This document shows, piece after piece, positions 9,085 to 17,417 of a DNA stretch of 64,000 nucleotides (position 1 is its first letter; every line of letters begins with the position of its first letter). The notes below the pieces were generated by a model. The model searched no databases, was not told the DNA's origin, and saw only the letters and a program-made list of their open reading frames with translations. Both the position numbers and the translations under genes were made by a program. This DNA is from JBJSXJ01 sp044235425 (GTDB lineage Bacteria; Planctomycetota; Planctomycetia; Pirellulales; Pirellulaceae): positions 30,926 through 94,925 of the forward strand of contig JBIIHW010000019.1 of the NCBI GenBank assembly GCA_044235425.1, written 5' to 3'.

Positions 9085-12000
9085 TTAACGTACGGGTTCC
9101 GTCGGCGAAACCACTCGAATCTTGAGTGGCAAGGAAACCTGGTCCCCGTCCACCTTGGCCACGGCATGAAACAAACGCTCCAGAGAAGGCACCCATGGCT
9201 CGCAGCTCAAGAAAATCGTGCGCTCCGTCTGCCCCTCGGGAATTAACACGCCATTGAGTCCGATATCTTCGACAATCACGCCATGGGGTAAGTTGAAAAC
9301 CTCCAGTTGCACTCGGTCCTTAAACTCGAACCGTTCGATGCGCAGTCGACAGGTTGCTCGTCGTCCCGGCACGATCGTGACGACGGCCGGTTCGGCCGGC
9401 GAACTATCCGCCGCCTCGCTAGCCGGTTGGTCCAATTGCAGATGGACGAGCACCTTGGGTTTGGGGCCGAGTTTAATGGTGCCGAGAGAATTGACTTCTT
9501 TGGCAATCGTATTGGCTCCCCAGCGGCCCGTGGCCGTGATCTTGGTCTGAGCCCAATTAGCTTCGGTGGGAGCCGGGGCATCGGCTGCGGCGCTGATTAC
9601 CCCTCGGGCCTCATGCAGGCCAGGCTGAATCACGACCGGACTGGTGACTTGAAAGCCAGGTGGCAGTCCCGTCACATCGACTTGAATCGGACCATCGAAC
9701 AGATCCACTCGCTCGGCCTTCACCGTAAACTCTTTGCCGCTCCCTGCATTCACCGTGGGATTGGCTCCCGTCAGGGTCACCGTGAAGTCGGGGCGAGGTC
9801 GTCGCACAATTAATTCGTAGCGATAGTCGGCACCCGCGAACCCGCGGACGTCGGACACGCGCACGAGATACTTCCCCGTGGCGGGAGCGACGAACGTCAA
9901 ACGCGAGTCGGCGCCGAGCTTCCGCTGACCGTCGTCATCATTTTCATAATTCAGCGTGAAGACGGGTAGTCCGTTATTGGGCAGCGTTGTCCCCACCGGA
10001 TACGGAACCACCACATAAGCCGGTTCCCCCAGCGCGTGGGTGCGGCAAGTCGTGTCAAAGAAAGCATGACGGTTGCCATTTTCCGGATAAAACTGTCCGT
10101 CGGCATCCGGTCCGCGCCGCTGCTGGTAATGTTTGATCACCTCACCGTTGAGATAGACATAATCGTTGAGCAGCAGTTCCTCCCAGTATTTCAGACGGAC
10201 CCCGCGCTGATTCGAATCCATACTGCGAAATTCGATTTCCGAGTCGCGGACGGCGCGGAGCAGCAATCTTGGTACCGCTTTGCCCGACTCGTCCAGCACT
10301 TCAAGTTTTGTGTCGACCGGCGATTTCAAGCGCCGCGCATTGGTCTCGATAATCCACTGGTCACCTTGCCGAGCTTCAAAGGACCATAAGTCCTCGTCCT
10401 TCGCTCGTCCGTCGCTGGTGTGAATGACCCCCAGTGCAACTCCGGGGACGGTGATGGCCGTCGGATGAGAGGCTTCGTCGTTGGGTTCGGTCTCGGTCGC
10501 GCGAGGAAGCGCTTCGATGGCGGGCTGAGCACCGTAGTCGATCGCCGTCACCACATCGGTCAAGGGCGCAAGTGGTTTGTCAGTGGCAAGCGCGGGAGCG
10601 GGCAGATCGAGCCGCGCGATGGTGCCATCAAGTCGCCCTGCCAGCAGATTTGGCTGCCGCGGATGGACGGCCAATCCGACAACCCAATCCGCCTGCTCCG
10701 CCAGCGTCGCGCGAATCGTCATCGACTGCGCATTCCAAACCTTAATCAAGCGATCTTCACTGCTAGAGACGAGCGTCTGGCCGTCGGGAGCATACGCGAG
10801 TCGCAGCACGGGCAATTCATGGGCGAACTGAGATATCTGGAGCGGATTTGAGCCCTCCTGACCACTGTCGCTGATCGTCCAAATGCGTATCCGATTGTCG
10901 ACTCCTGCCGCCGCTAAACGCCGTCCATCCGGTGCGAAGGCGACACAGTAGAGCTCCATGAGTGATTGATTGAGGGTGTCGAGTCGTTGGCCGGTCGTCA
11001 CATCCCACAGCTTGATGGTGCGGTCTCCGCTGGCGCTCGCCAGCAAACGACTGTCGGCTCGGAACGACAGATCGAAAACCGCTCCATTGTGTCCCTGCAG
11101 AGTGCGCAGCTCTCGCCCGGTTTCTAGTTCCCAGAGCTTGATCGTTTGGTCGTAGCCTCCACTGGCCAGCCACTTACCATTGGGGCTCATCTTCACCGCC
11201 TGCAAACTGTCACGGTGGCCTCGCAGCGTGTGCAGCACCGGATAACCGGACTCCACCTTCCAGATCCGTACCTCGCCAAATAGGTTCGGCTCGCCACCCG
11301 CCGCGGCCAGCAGCTTTCCATCTTCTGAGAAGGTGACCGAGTTAACGCTGCCGCGCGGCCCCGGCAATCGCTGCACCGTGTGACCATCAGCCACGGACTG
11401 TAGCTCCACTTCGCCGTGTCGAGCGACTGCCAGCAGGTTACCATCGGGGGAGATCGCCAGCGCGTGCACTGCCCGCTTGGCGGCGACTTGTAGGGGGATT
11501 TTGGGAGTGGCGAGGTCGGCTGGGTCGAGCGGCTGTCCGGTCGGCCCCTTGGCACCGGCATCAATCCAGGCTGCCAAGACAGCGATTTCCGCCGCACTCG
11601 GCGCCGCCTGGTCCGCAGGCGGCATCTGCGGCTCGGCACGTCCCGCTACTACGCGCCACAGCCGACTTCCCTCACTTCTCCCCGGCGTCACCACAGCACC
11701 ATGTTCGCCACCCTTGAGCAGCGCTTGGTAGCTGGCCAGCGATAACTTTCCCTCTCGCTCCTGTTCGTTGTGACAGCCCGCACAGTACTTCCGCAAAATC
11801 AATTCGACTCGCTGATACTCAGGCCCCGCTTGGTCCACCTTCGCGGACGCCTGGCTGGTCTGATCTTCCCCGTTTTTCGGTGGCGTTGCCGCTGCCGCTG
11901 TCGGACTGGGGGTAGGAACTGGTGACGGCGCGGGCGGCGGCGTCTGAGGCCGTGTCTGAGCGGCGGGTTCGTCGGCCGCGAGACTCGGCAGCGTTCCACC

Positions 12001-12159
12001 CCGCCAGCCCACTCCAGCCGTCCACCACCCATTCGATAGAATCTCGCAGAGCACCAGCACGCACAGCGCTAGCCAGCCCGTCCAGCGCCGTCGACTGCCC
12101 ATCGACTGCTCTTCTCGATCTTTCCCTCGAGTTTGAAACGCGCGACCATCTGTCACCAT
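9085..12159 (-). CDS. Exported planctomycete cytochrome c domain / WD40 / PPC-like fusion protein
   Basis: A protein of about 1024 residues. A hydrophobic N-terminal segment (WTGWLALCVLVLCEILS) is followed by a Pro/Ala-rich linker. A planctomycete-type cytochrome c domain follows with CAGCH near residue 125 and MPPADQ downstream as a possible axial Met. Residues about 225-525 form about seven WD40 blades (for example GHNGAVFDLSFRADSRLLAS, TIKLWDVTTGQ). The C-terminal half has pre-peptidase-C-like beta domains (TEPNDEASHPTAI). The ATG at 12159 has GAGGAG 8 bases upstream; a GTG two codons earlier is too close. It lies downstream of the DUF1549/1553 and DUF1501 genes on the same strand, a classic planctomycete set. 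Confidence 0.85.
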   Translation of the reverse strand: MVTDGRAFQTRGKDREEQSMGSRRRWTGWLALCVLVLCEILSNGWWTAGVGWRGGTLPSLAADEPAAQTRPQTPPPAPSPVPTPSPTAAAATPPKNGEDQTSQASAKVDQAGPEYQRVELILRKYCAGCHNEQEREGKLSLASYQALLKGGEHGAVVTPGRSEGSRLWRVVAGRAEPQMPPADQAAPSAAEIAVLAAWIDAGAKGPTGQPLDPADLATPKIPLQVAAKRAVHALAISPDGNLLAVARHGEVELQSVADGHTVQRLPGPRGSVNSVTFSEDGKLLAAAGGEPNLFGEVRIWKVESGYPVLHTLRGHRDSLQAVKMSPNGKWLASGGYDQTIKLWELETGRELRTLQGHNGAVFDLSFRADSRLLASASGDRTIKLWDVTTGQRLDTLNQSLMELYCVAFAPDGRRLAAAGVDNRIRIWTISDSGQEGSNPLQISQFAHELPVLRLAYAPDGQTLVSSSEDRLIKVWNAQSMTIRATLAEQADWVVGLAVHPRQPNLLAGRLDGTIARLDLPAPALATDKPLAPLTDVVTAIDYGAQPAIEALPRATETEPNDEASHPTAITVPGVALGVIHTSDGRAKDEDLWSFEARQGDQWIIETNARRLKSPVDTKLEVLDESGKAVPRLLLRAVRDSEIEFRSMDSNQRGVRLKYWEELLLNDYVYLNGEVIKHYQQRRGPDADGQFYPENGNRHAFFDTTCRTHALGEPAYVVVPYPVGTTLPNNGLPVFTLNYENDDDGQRKLGADSRLTFVAPATGKYLVRVSDVRGFAGADYRYELIVRRPRPDFTVTLTGANPTVNAGSGKEFTVKAERVDLFDGPIQVDVTGLPPGFQVTSPVVIQPGLHEARGVISAAADAPAPTEANWAQTKITATGRWGANTIAKEVNSLGTIKLGPKPKVLVHLQLDQPASEAADSSPAEPAVVTIVPGRRATCRLRIERFEFKDRVQLEVFNLPHGVIVEDIGLNGVLIPEGQTERTIFLSCEPWVPSLERLFHAVAKVDGDQVSLPLKIRVVSPTEPVR

Positions 12160-12277
12160 CGCCACTTCTCCTCAGCGATAAACCTGCCGCGGCCTGACTG
12201 CCGCCATCAACCTGAATATCCAACTCACCAACTCATTAACTCATTAACTCATTAACTAACCAACCACCAACTCACCC

Positions 12278-14854
12278 CTAGTGATTGAACAAAAACTCTC
12301 GGCTACTCAGCACACTCCAGTACAAATCCTCGAATGCCACTCGGCGCTCCGCCGCTGGCGTATCCTGGAGAGCGCTGAGCAATTGCTCGCGTTCCGCATC
12401 GCTCGGGAAGCGATTGAGTGCCGATAGATAAAGCTCTTCGATAATCACCGCGGGAGCCGTACCAGCGGCTAACTGCTGTTCCAATCGATTACCGGGCATT
12501 TGTAGTTTGCCGTTGAGCGTATTGCCGTTTGCCATGTGCAGAACCTGGGTCATGCTGGGTTCGTCACTGCGTTCGCAATCGCAGGTGATCAGTCGCTCGG
12601 GGCGACCAAAGGTCTTGAGAAAGTAGGAGTCGACATTTGCGTCCGGCAATTGCAGAGCACGTGTGCCTTTGGCGTAGGGTTTGTTATCGGCCATCTTGAA
12701 CTCAGTGGGCACGGCAGTCACTTGCGACACGGCGTCCAGTAGCACTTCTGCTGCCAGTCGACGCGGATAGTAACGCGAATAAAAACGCTCATCTTCGCGA
12801 TTGTGAGCTGACGCTCGACTAGAACGCTGGTAGGGCGCCGATTGCAGAATCACGCGCATGAGTGCCTTCAGGTCGTACTGATGTTGAATGAGAAACTGAG
12901 CCGCTTCAGCCAGCAGCGGTTCATTGCTGGCGGGATTGGTCAGTCGCATGTCATCCACTTTTTCAACGAGCCCGACTTTGAAAAAGTGAGCCCAGAGTCG
13001 ATTCACGATGGTGCGTGTGAAGTAGGGATTTTCCGGCGCAGTCAGCCAAGCTGCCAGCGGCACTCGGCGATCAATCGTGGCGGCAAATGGAACGGTTGCG
13101 CCGTCGAGTGGCCGCGGAGGTTGCGGCTTGCCTTTGCCTGGCTGCATGAGCTCGCCTTGCGTATCCGCAAACACAACGCGCAGGCCATCTCCGTTGCGAA
13201 AGTCACCACCCCAGCCTTTGCTGCGGACTCGCGAAAACATGTTTGCCATGCCGAAATACTGGTCATTGGTCCATTTTTCCAGGGGATGGTTGTGGCAGCG
13301 GGCGCAGTTAATCGAAAGTCCCAGGAACGCCTGGGCCACTGTCTCCGACATATCTTCGGGATCTTGATGGAGCGCGAAAAAGTTAGCGGCTCCATTCTCG
13401 TGCGTACTTCCGCTGGCCGTGACCAACTCCCGCACCAGTTGATCCCAGGGCGTGTTGGCCGCCACTTTGCTTCTCACCCATTGATAATAAGCCTGCAGCG
13501 CCGCCGGTCGCAGGCGTTCGCCGCTGATGAGTAGCAAATCCGACCACTTGTAAGCCCAGTAGTCCACAAACTCGGGCCGCGCCAGGAGCTGTTCGATGAG
13601 TCGATCCCGTTTGTCGGCCGACGTGTCTAGCAGAAAGGCGCGCGTCTCGTCGGCCGTGGGCAGAAGACCGATGGTGTCCAGTGACGCGCGACGGAGAAAG
13701 GTGGCGTCATCAACCGGTTCCGACGGCGGCAGATTCAGATCGCGCAGCTTTGCCAGCACCGCTCGATCCACAAAATTACGACTCGGCTGCTGAGCGAATC
13801 GATCACTTAGGATCGCAGTTCCAGTCGCCGCCGGTACCGCGGCCGGATTGGTCGCTGCTTCGGCTCGCGGCTCATCAGGTTTGCCATCGGGATACGGAAC
13901 CGTGAGTGTCGCGATCACGTTTTGATTGAGATACCAAATTTTGACGACACCCTCCCCGTGCCCGGTTATTTCCACTCGCCCGCGTTCATTCACGGACGCG
14001 ACGCTACTCTGCAGCGAATTGTATTTCGCCCAGGAGGTAACATCCTCTTGTCGTCCGTCAGAAAAACGCGCCGTCACCACAAGCTGCTGAGCGTCTCCCA
14101 CCCGCTGACGAGACTGCGCGGGGTAGACATCTAGCCCCACAATTCTCGCATCATCCTCGGCGGGCCCCGTCGTACCCTGCGCGATCCATTCCGCTAACAC
14201 TCGGTATTCCAACGAATCGGGTTCGAACCGCACACCGCCCTTGTGAGCAATCAAGCCGGTGGGCTTCGTCAGCAGCAAGCTTCGTCCTGGATCCTCGGGA
14301 ACAATGCGTCGGCCGTTGGCCTGCCGTGTCAGATAGACGTAATCCGCATCTGGCTCGTATGAGAACAGTGTGAGGCGAAAGCCCGCTTGCCCCGCGCGTG
14401 CTCCATGACATGCACCACCGTTACAGCCCGCTTTGGATAAAACCGGTTCCACATGATTGCGGAAACTCCAGCGCGTCGGCTGCTCTTGTCCCGATACCGT
14501 CGCGTCGATCGACACCTGCACGTCGCGTCCATCGGCATCGCGAATCGTCGCTGTCATGCGCGCTGTCCCGTTGCCAACCGGCAGCGCCACGTGGTCCGCC
14601 ACACGCACAATTGTTTCATCCGACGAGCTCCAGACGAGCCCCGTGTGGACTTGGCTGCCACCGATTCGTTGCACGACAAGCCGCTGCCGAGCGGCCGGCG
14701 AATCCAGCGTAATGCGAGGTGGCAGAACTGCATATCGCTCGGCGGCACGGGCGTAACCACCCACGTCGCTAGTGTCCGTCCACAGCGCCAGCCCAGAAAG
14801 AACAAGGAGAGCCAGCGGCCGGCATGGCACCGCTGCATAGCAGAGTCGAAGCAT
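12278..14854 (-). CDS. Exported DUF1549/DUF1553 protein with two c-type haem motifs
   Basis: An 858-residue protein with an N-terminal signal segment (LALLVLSGLALWTDTSD). Domains in order: an Ig-like BIG2-type domain (about 45-115); a haem-type segment AGCNGGACHGA (about 143-153); a second Ig-like domain (about 240-325); DUF1549 (about 365-570) ending with CARCHNHPLEKW; and DUF1553 (about 600-850), including NRLWAHFFKVGLVEKVDD and YYPRRLAAEVLLDAVSQVT. Planctomycete genomes carry many such genes paired with DUF1501 genes; they are exported and probably act on complex polysaccharides or redox steps, but no reaction is established. GGAAAG precedes the ATG by 8 bases. It is the middle gene of a DUF1501 - DUF1549/1553 - cytochrome/WD40 set. 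Confidence 0.9.
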   Translation of the reverse strand: MLRLCYAAVPCRPLALLVLSGLALWTDTSDVGGYARAAERYAVLPPRITLDSPAARQRLVVQRIGGSQVHTGLVWSSSDETIVRVADHVALPVGNGTARMTATIRDADGRDVQVSIDATVSGQEQPTRWSFRNHVEPVLSKAGCNGGACHGARAGQAGFRLTLFSYEPDADYVYLTRQANGRRIVPEDPGRSLLLTKPTGLIAHKGGVRFEPDSLEYRVLAEWIAQGTTGPAEDDARIVGLDVYPAQSRQRVGDAQQLVVTARFSDGRQEDVTSWAKYNSLQSSVASVNERGRVEITGHGEGVVKIWYLNQNVIATLTVPYPDGKPDEPRAEAATNPAAVPAATGTAILSDRFAQQPSRNFVDRAVLAKLRDLNLPPSEPVDDATFLRRASLDTIGLLPTADETRAFLLDTSADKRDRLIEQLLARPEFVDYWAYKWSDLLLISGERLRPAALQAYYQWVRSKVAANTPWDQLVRELVTASGSTHENGAANFFALHQDPEDMSETVAQAFLGLSINCARCHNHPLEKWTNDQYFGMANMFSRVRSKGWGGDFRNGDGLRVVFADTQGELMQPGKGKPQPPRPLDGATVPFAATIDRRVPLAAWLTAPENPYFTRTIVNRLWAHFFKVGLVEKVDDMRLTNPASNEPLLAEAAQFLIQHQYDLKALMRVILQSAPYQRSSRASAHNREDERFYSRYYPRRLAAEVLLDAVSQVTAVPTEFKMADNKPYAKGTRALQLPDANVDSYFLKTFGRPERLITCDCERSDEPSMTQVLHMANGNTLNGKLQMPGNRLEQQLAAGTAPAVIIEELYLSALNRFPSDAEREQLLSALQDTPAAERRVAFEDLYWSVLSSREFLFNH

Positions 14855-14896
14855 AGGAAAATCTTTCCGCGAATCTCTCGTGGTGACGATCGAAGG

Positions 14897-16294
14897 CTAG
14901 AACAGTTCCTTGATTTCGTGCTTGCCGAAATCAACGACCGGGAAGGGACGACCGGCAGGACCAGGGAGGATGGTGTCGAGCGGAATCCCGAGACTGCGAT
15001 AGATGGTGGCCGCAATCTCCGCTGGCTCCACCGCACGCTCGGCCGGATATCCACCAATCGGATCGCTCCGACCAATCACTCGACCACCTTGTACACCACC
15101 ACCCGCAAAGTACATCGTCCAGCATTGCGGCCAGTGATCGCGTCCGCCTGCTGGATTGATGCGGGGAGTACGTCCGAATTCGGCGAGATTACAAACCAGT
15201 GTATTGCCCAGTAAACCGCGCTGGTCTAAGTCTTCAATCAACGCCCCATAAGCTTGGTCATACATCGGCGCGACAATATTCTTCATGCCCTCGATTGACG
15301 TGAACGGCTTGGAACCGTGAATATCCCAGGTGATTTCGTCGAACACGGTGAGGAAGGTGTTCACGGTAACAAACCGCACACCGGCTTCAATGAGTCGGCG
15401 GGCTAACAAACAGCATTGACCGAAACGATTGAGTCCATATTTTTCGCGTACCTCCCGCGGCTCCTTCGCCACGTTAAACGCATCGCGCGCTTGCGGACTG
15501 GTCATCAAGCGATAGGCCGCTTCAAAGTTACTATCGAGTAGCTTGGCGCTTTGACTGCTCTCAAATTCTTGCAGCCTAGAATCCACGATCTGTTTGAGCT
15601 TACGGCGGCGGTCTAGTCGTGCTTCACCAATTGTTTCGGGAGGTAACAAGTCGGGGACTTTGAAGTTTTCTTTCGACGGGTCGGCCATTAGTGCAAATGG
15701 ATCATAGGCCTTGCCGAGGAACCCAGCGTCCTGCCCGTGTGGCAGGTTGCCACCCGTCCGTCCCATTGGTTCCGGCACGATCACATGCGGTGGCAAATCA
15801 GTTTTGCGGCCGCGTAAATAAGCGAGTGCACAACCGACGTGCGGGGAATTAATGCCACCAGCAAAAAGTCGTCCGGTTTGCATCATCTGGTGGCCCGTGT
15901 CATGTACCGCTGCTGCCGTGTGAAAGCAGCTGCGTACCAAAGAGAATTTGTCGGCCAGTTGAGCGTGCCGAGGCAGGATTTCGGTGAGCTGAATGGCGGA
16001 TGACTTCGTTTGGATCGGCTGAAATGGCCCCCGGATCTCGGCCGCCGCCTCGGGTTTGGGATCAAACGTATCGATCTGACTTGGGGCGCCGAGATTAAAA
16101 ATCATGATCACTGAGCGATCATTTTTCTCTGCCGCTCCCGGATTCAGCCTTGCATCCTCAGCCGCTCGCGCCTCCGCGGCCAACAACTGGGGCAAGCTTA
16201 GCCCGATCGCACCGAGCGCTCCCACCTCCAAAAAATCGCGCCGAGTTACGCCATCGCAGGTGTGAGCGGTTCCCTGGTCGGTAAGTTTCAGCAT
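14897..16294 (-). CDS. DUF1501 protein with Tat signal
   Basis: A 465-residue member of the DUF1501 family, which has a sulfatase/alkaline-phosphatase-like fold. The N-terminus has a twin-arginine signal (TRRDFLEVGALGAIGLSLPQLL), so it is exported folded. Family motifs: MIFNLGAPSQIDTFDPKP (about residue 68), GRTGGNLPHGQDAGFLGKAYDPF, WDIHGSKPF, and the late NLAEFGRTPRINPAGGRDHWPQCW (about 365-390). The ATG at 16294 has AAGGA upstream and begins the Tat signal; the much longer in-frame extension to 16804 is non-coding-like and overlaps the divergent Nfu gene. First gene of the DUF1501 - DUF1549/1553 - WD40 set. Confidence 0.93.
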   Translation of the reverse strand: MLKLTDQGTAHTCDGVTRRDFLEVGALGAIGLSLPQLLAAEARAAEDARLNPGAAEKNDRSVIMIFNLGAPSQIDTFDPKPEAAAEIRGPFQPIQTKSSAIQLTEILPRHAQLADKFSLVRSCFHTAAAVHDTGHQMMQTGRLFAGGINSPHVGCALAYLRGRKTDLPPHVIVPEPMGRTGGNLPHGQDAGFLGKAYDPFALMADPSKENFKVPDLLPPETIGEARLDRRRKLKQIVDSRLQEFESSQSAKLLDSNFEAAYRLMTSPQARDAFNVAKEPREVREKYGLNRFGQCCLLARRLIEAGVRFVTVNTFLTVFDEITWDIHGSKPFTSIEGMKNIVAPMYDQAYGALIEDLDQRGLLGNTLVCNLAEFGRTPRINPAGGRDHWPQCWTMYFAGGGVQGGRVIGRSDPIGGYPAERAVEPAEIAATIYRSLGIPLDTILPGPAGRPFPVVDFGKHEIKELF

Positions 16295-16504
16295 GGTGCG
16301 TCCTTGGTTGGGATTCGGTGAGTCACGAGGTGCGGGAAAATGACAGTAACACAGGGCCAGGCGCGGGGTCAATCGTTTCCAGGCTTCCGCCAACTCCTCT
16401 CCCTCGTTCCGACCAATCCCACTCCCTGTTAGAATTAGCGCCATGAGACCGCTGACGGTCTGAAACTTTTCACCGCCACCGCTGATCATGAGGAACCAAC
16501 GACC

Positions 16505-17101
16505 ATGTCCGACGCCGGAATTCAGATTCGTGGAGAGCCGTTTTCGAACGCCAAGTGCAAGTTCATCATCGACCGGCCTGTCTATGAAGGCCGCTCCTAC
16601 TACTTCAGCAATCCCGGCGCCGCCGCCGGCGCCCCACTCGCCGCTCTCCTGTTTGCCATCCCAGGCATTACCAACGTCCTCATCTCGCATAACGAAGTCA
16701 CCGTCAGTAAAGGATCGCTGGACGATTGGCCCGTCATTGGTCGCCAAGTCGGACAAGCGATCCGCCAACATCTCGCATCCGGCCAACCCGCTGTTACCGA
16801 TCAATTACGAGCGGGCTTGCCGTCCGAAGATGAGATCCGCGCTAGTGTCGAACGAGTGCTGGAAACGGAAATCAATCCCTGGGTCGGGCAACACGGAGGC
16901 GTCGTAAGACTGGCAGACGTGCAGGAGAATACCGTATTCCTGCAAATGGGCGGCGGCTGCCAAGGCTGCGGGTCGGCTACCGCCACGCTTCGCTACGGAG
17001 TCGAAACCGCCATTCGAGCCGCCGTTCCGGCCGTGGGTGACGTTCGCGATGTCACGAACCACGCCGCCGGTAAAAATCCCTACTACGCCGCCCAACGCTA
17101 A
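16505..17101 (+). CDS. Nfu-type Fe-S cluster scaffold/carrier
   Basis: A 198-residue protein with two domains. Residues about 8-90 match the Nfu N-terminal domain (FSNPGAAAGAPLAALLFAIPGITNVLISHNEVTVSK). Residues about 112-185 match the NifU C-terminal domain (INPWVGQHGGVVRLADV, GGGCQGCGSATATLRYGVE), whose CxxC cysteines bind a [4Fe-4S] cluster that is passed to client enzymes. This order resembles mitochondrial NFU1 and many bacterial homologues. GAGGA lies about 10 bases before the ATG. It is transcribed divergently from the DUF1501 gene and stands alone, with no isc or suf genes in view. Confidence 0.92.
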   Translation: MSDAGIQIRGEPFSNAKCKFIIDRPVYEGRSYYFSNPGAAAGAPLAALLFAIPGITNVLISHNEVTVSKGSLDDWPVIGRQVGQAIRQHLASGQPAVTDQLRAGLPSEDEIRASVERVLETEINPWVGQHGGVVRLADVQENTVFLQMGGGCQGCGSATATLRYGVETAIRAAVPAVGDVRDVTNHAAGKNPYYAAQR

Positions 17102-17417
17102 CGTCGCGCACGACGAAGTCGTGGCGCACGGGGACACGGATGATTTCGCACGGGCGCACGGCTTTGTTTCGTACGGAGGCACCGAGAACGGGGAGAAAAA
17201 GGACGACTACTTCGTCCTCAGATGATCTGATTTCTAGACTAATTCATTCATTGATGAATGGATTGGCGAGGGAGACGATCAGCAAACGAAATGGGGCCAA
17301 CCCACGGCCTTTGCTACGCAGTCTCCCCGGGCCTTCCTGTCTCCGTGCGAAATTCGCTCCGCTTACTTCGTGTTTCCGATGCGAAACGCCCGCTGTGAAC
17401 TGCGTCCCCGCCTTGGC
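17102..17417. other. Gene-free spacer with cacgg-type repeat remnants
   Basis: No gene is seen. A hairpin follows the nfu stop (17106-17114 with 17118-17127, one-base bulge, GAA loop, no T-tract). Several degenerate copies of the dispersed repeat follow (gcgcacggggacacgg near 17124, gcacgggcgcacgg near 17149, and an inverted piece near 17340). Confidence 0.7.

Noticed and set aside
12842..13534. 230-codon ORF on the plus strand
   Set aside because: Antisense to the DUF1549/1553 gene with no domain.
16295..16804. N-terminal extension of the DUF1501 protein
   Set aside because: The extension has no family similarity, would bury the Tat signal and overlaps the divergent nfu gene.
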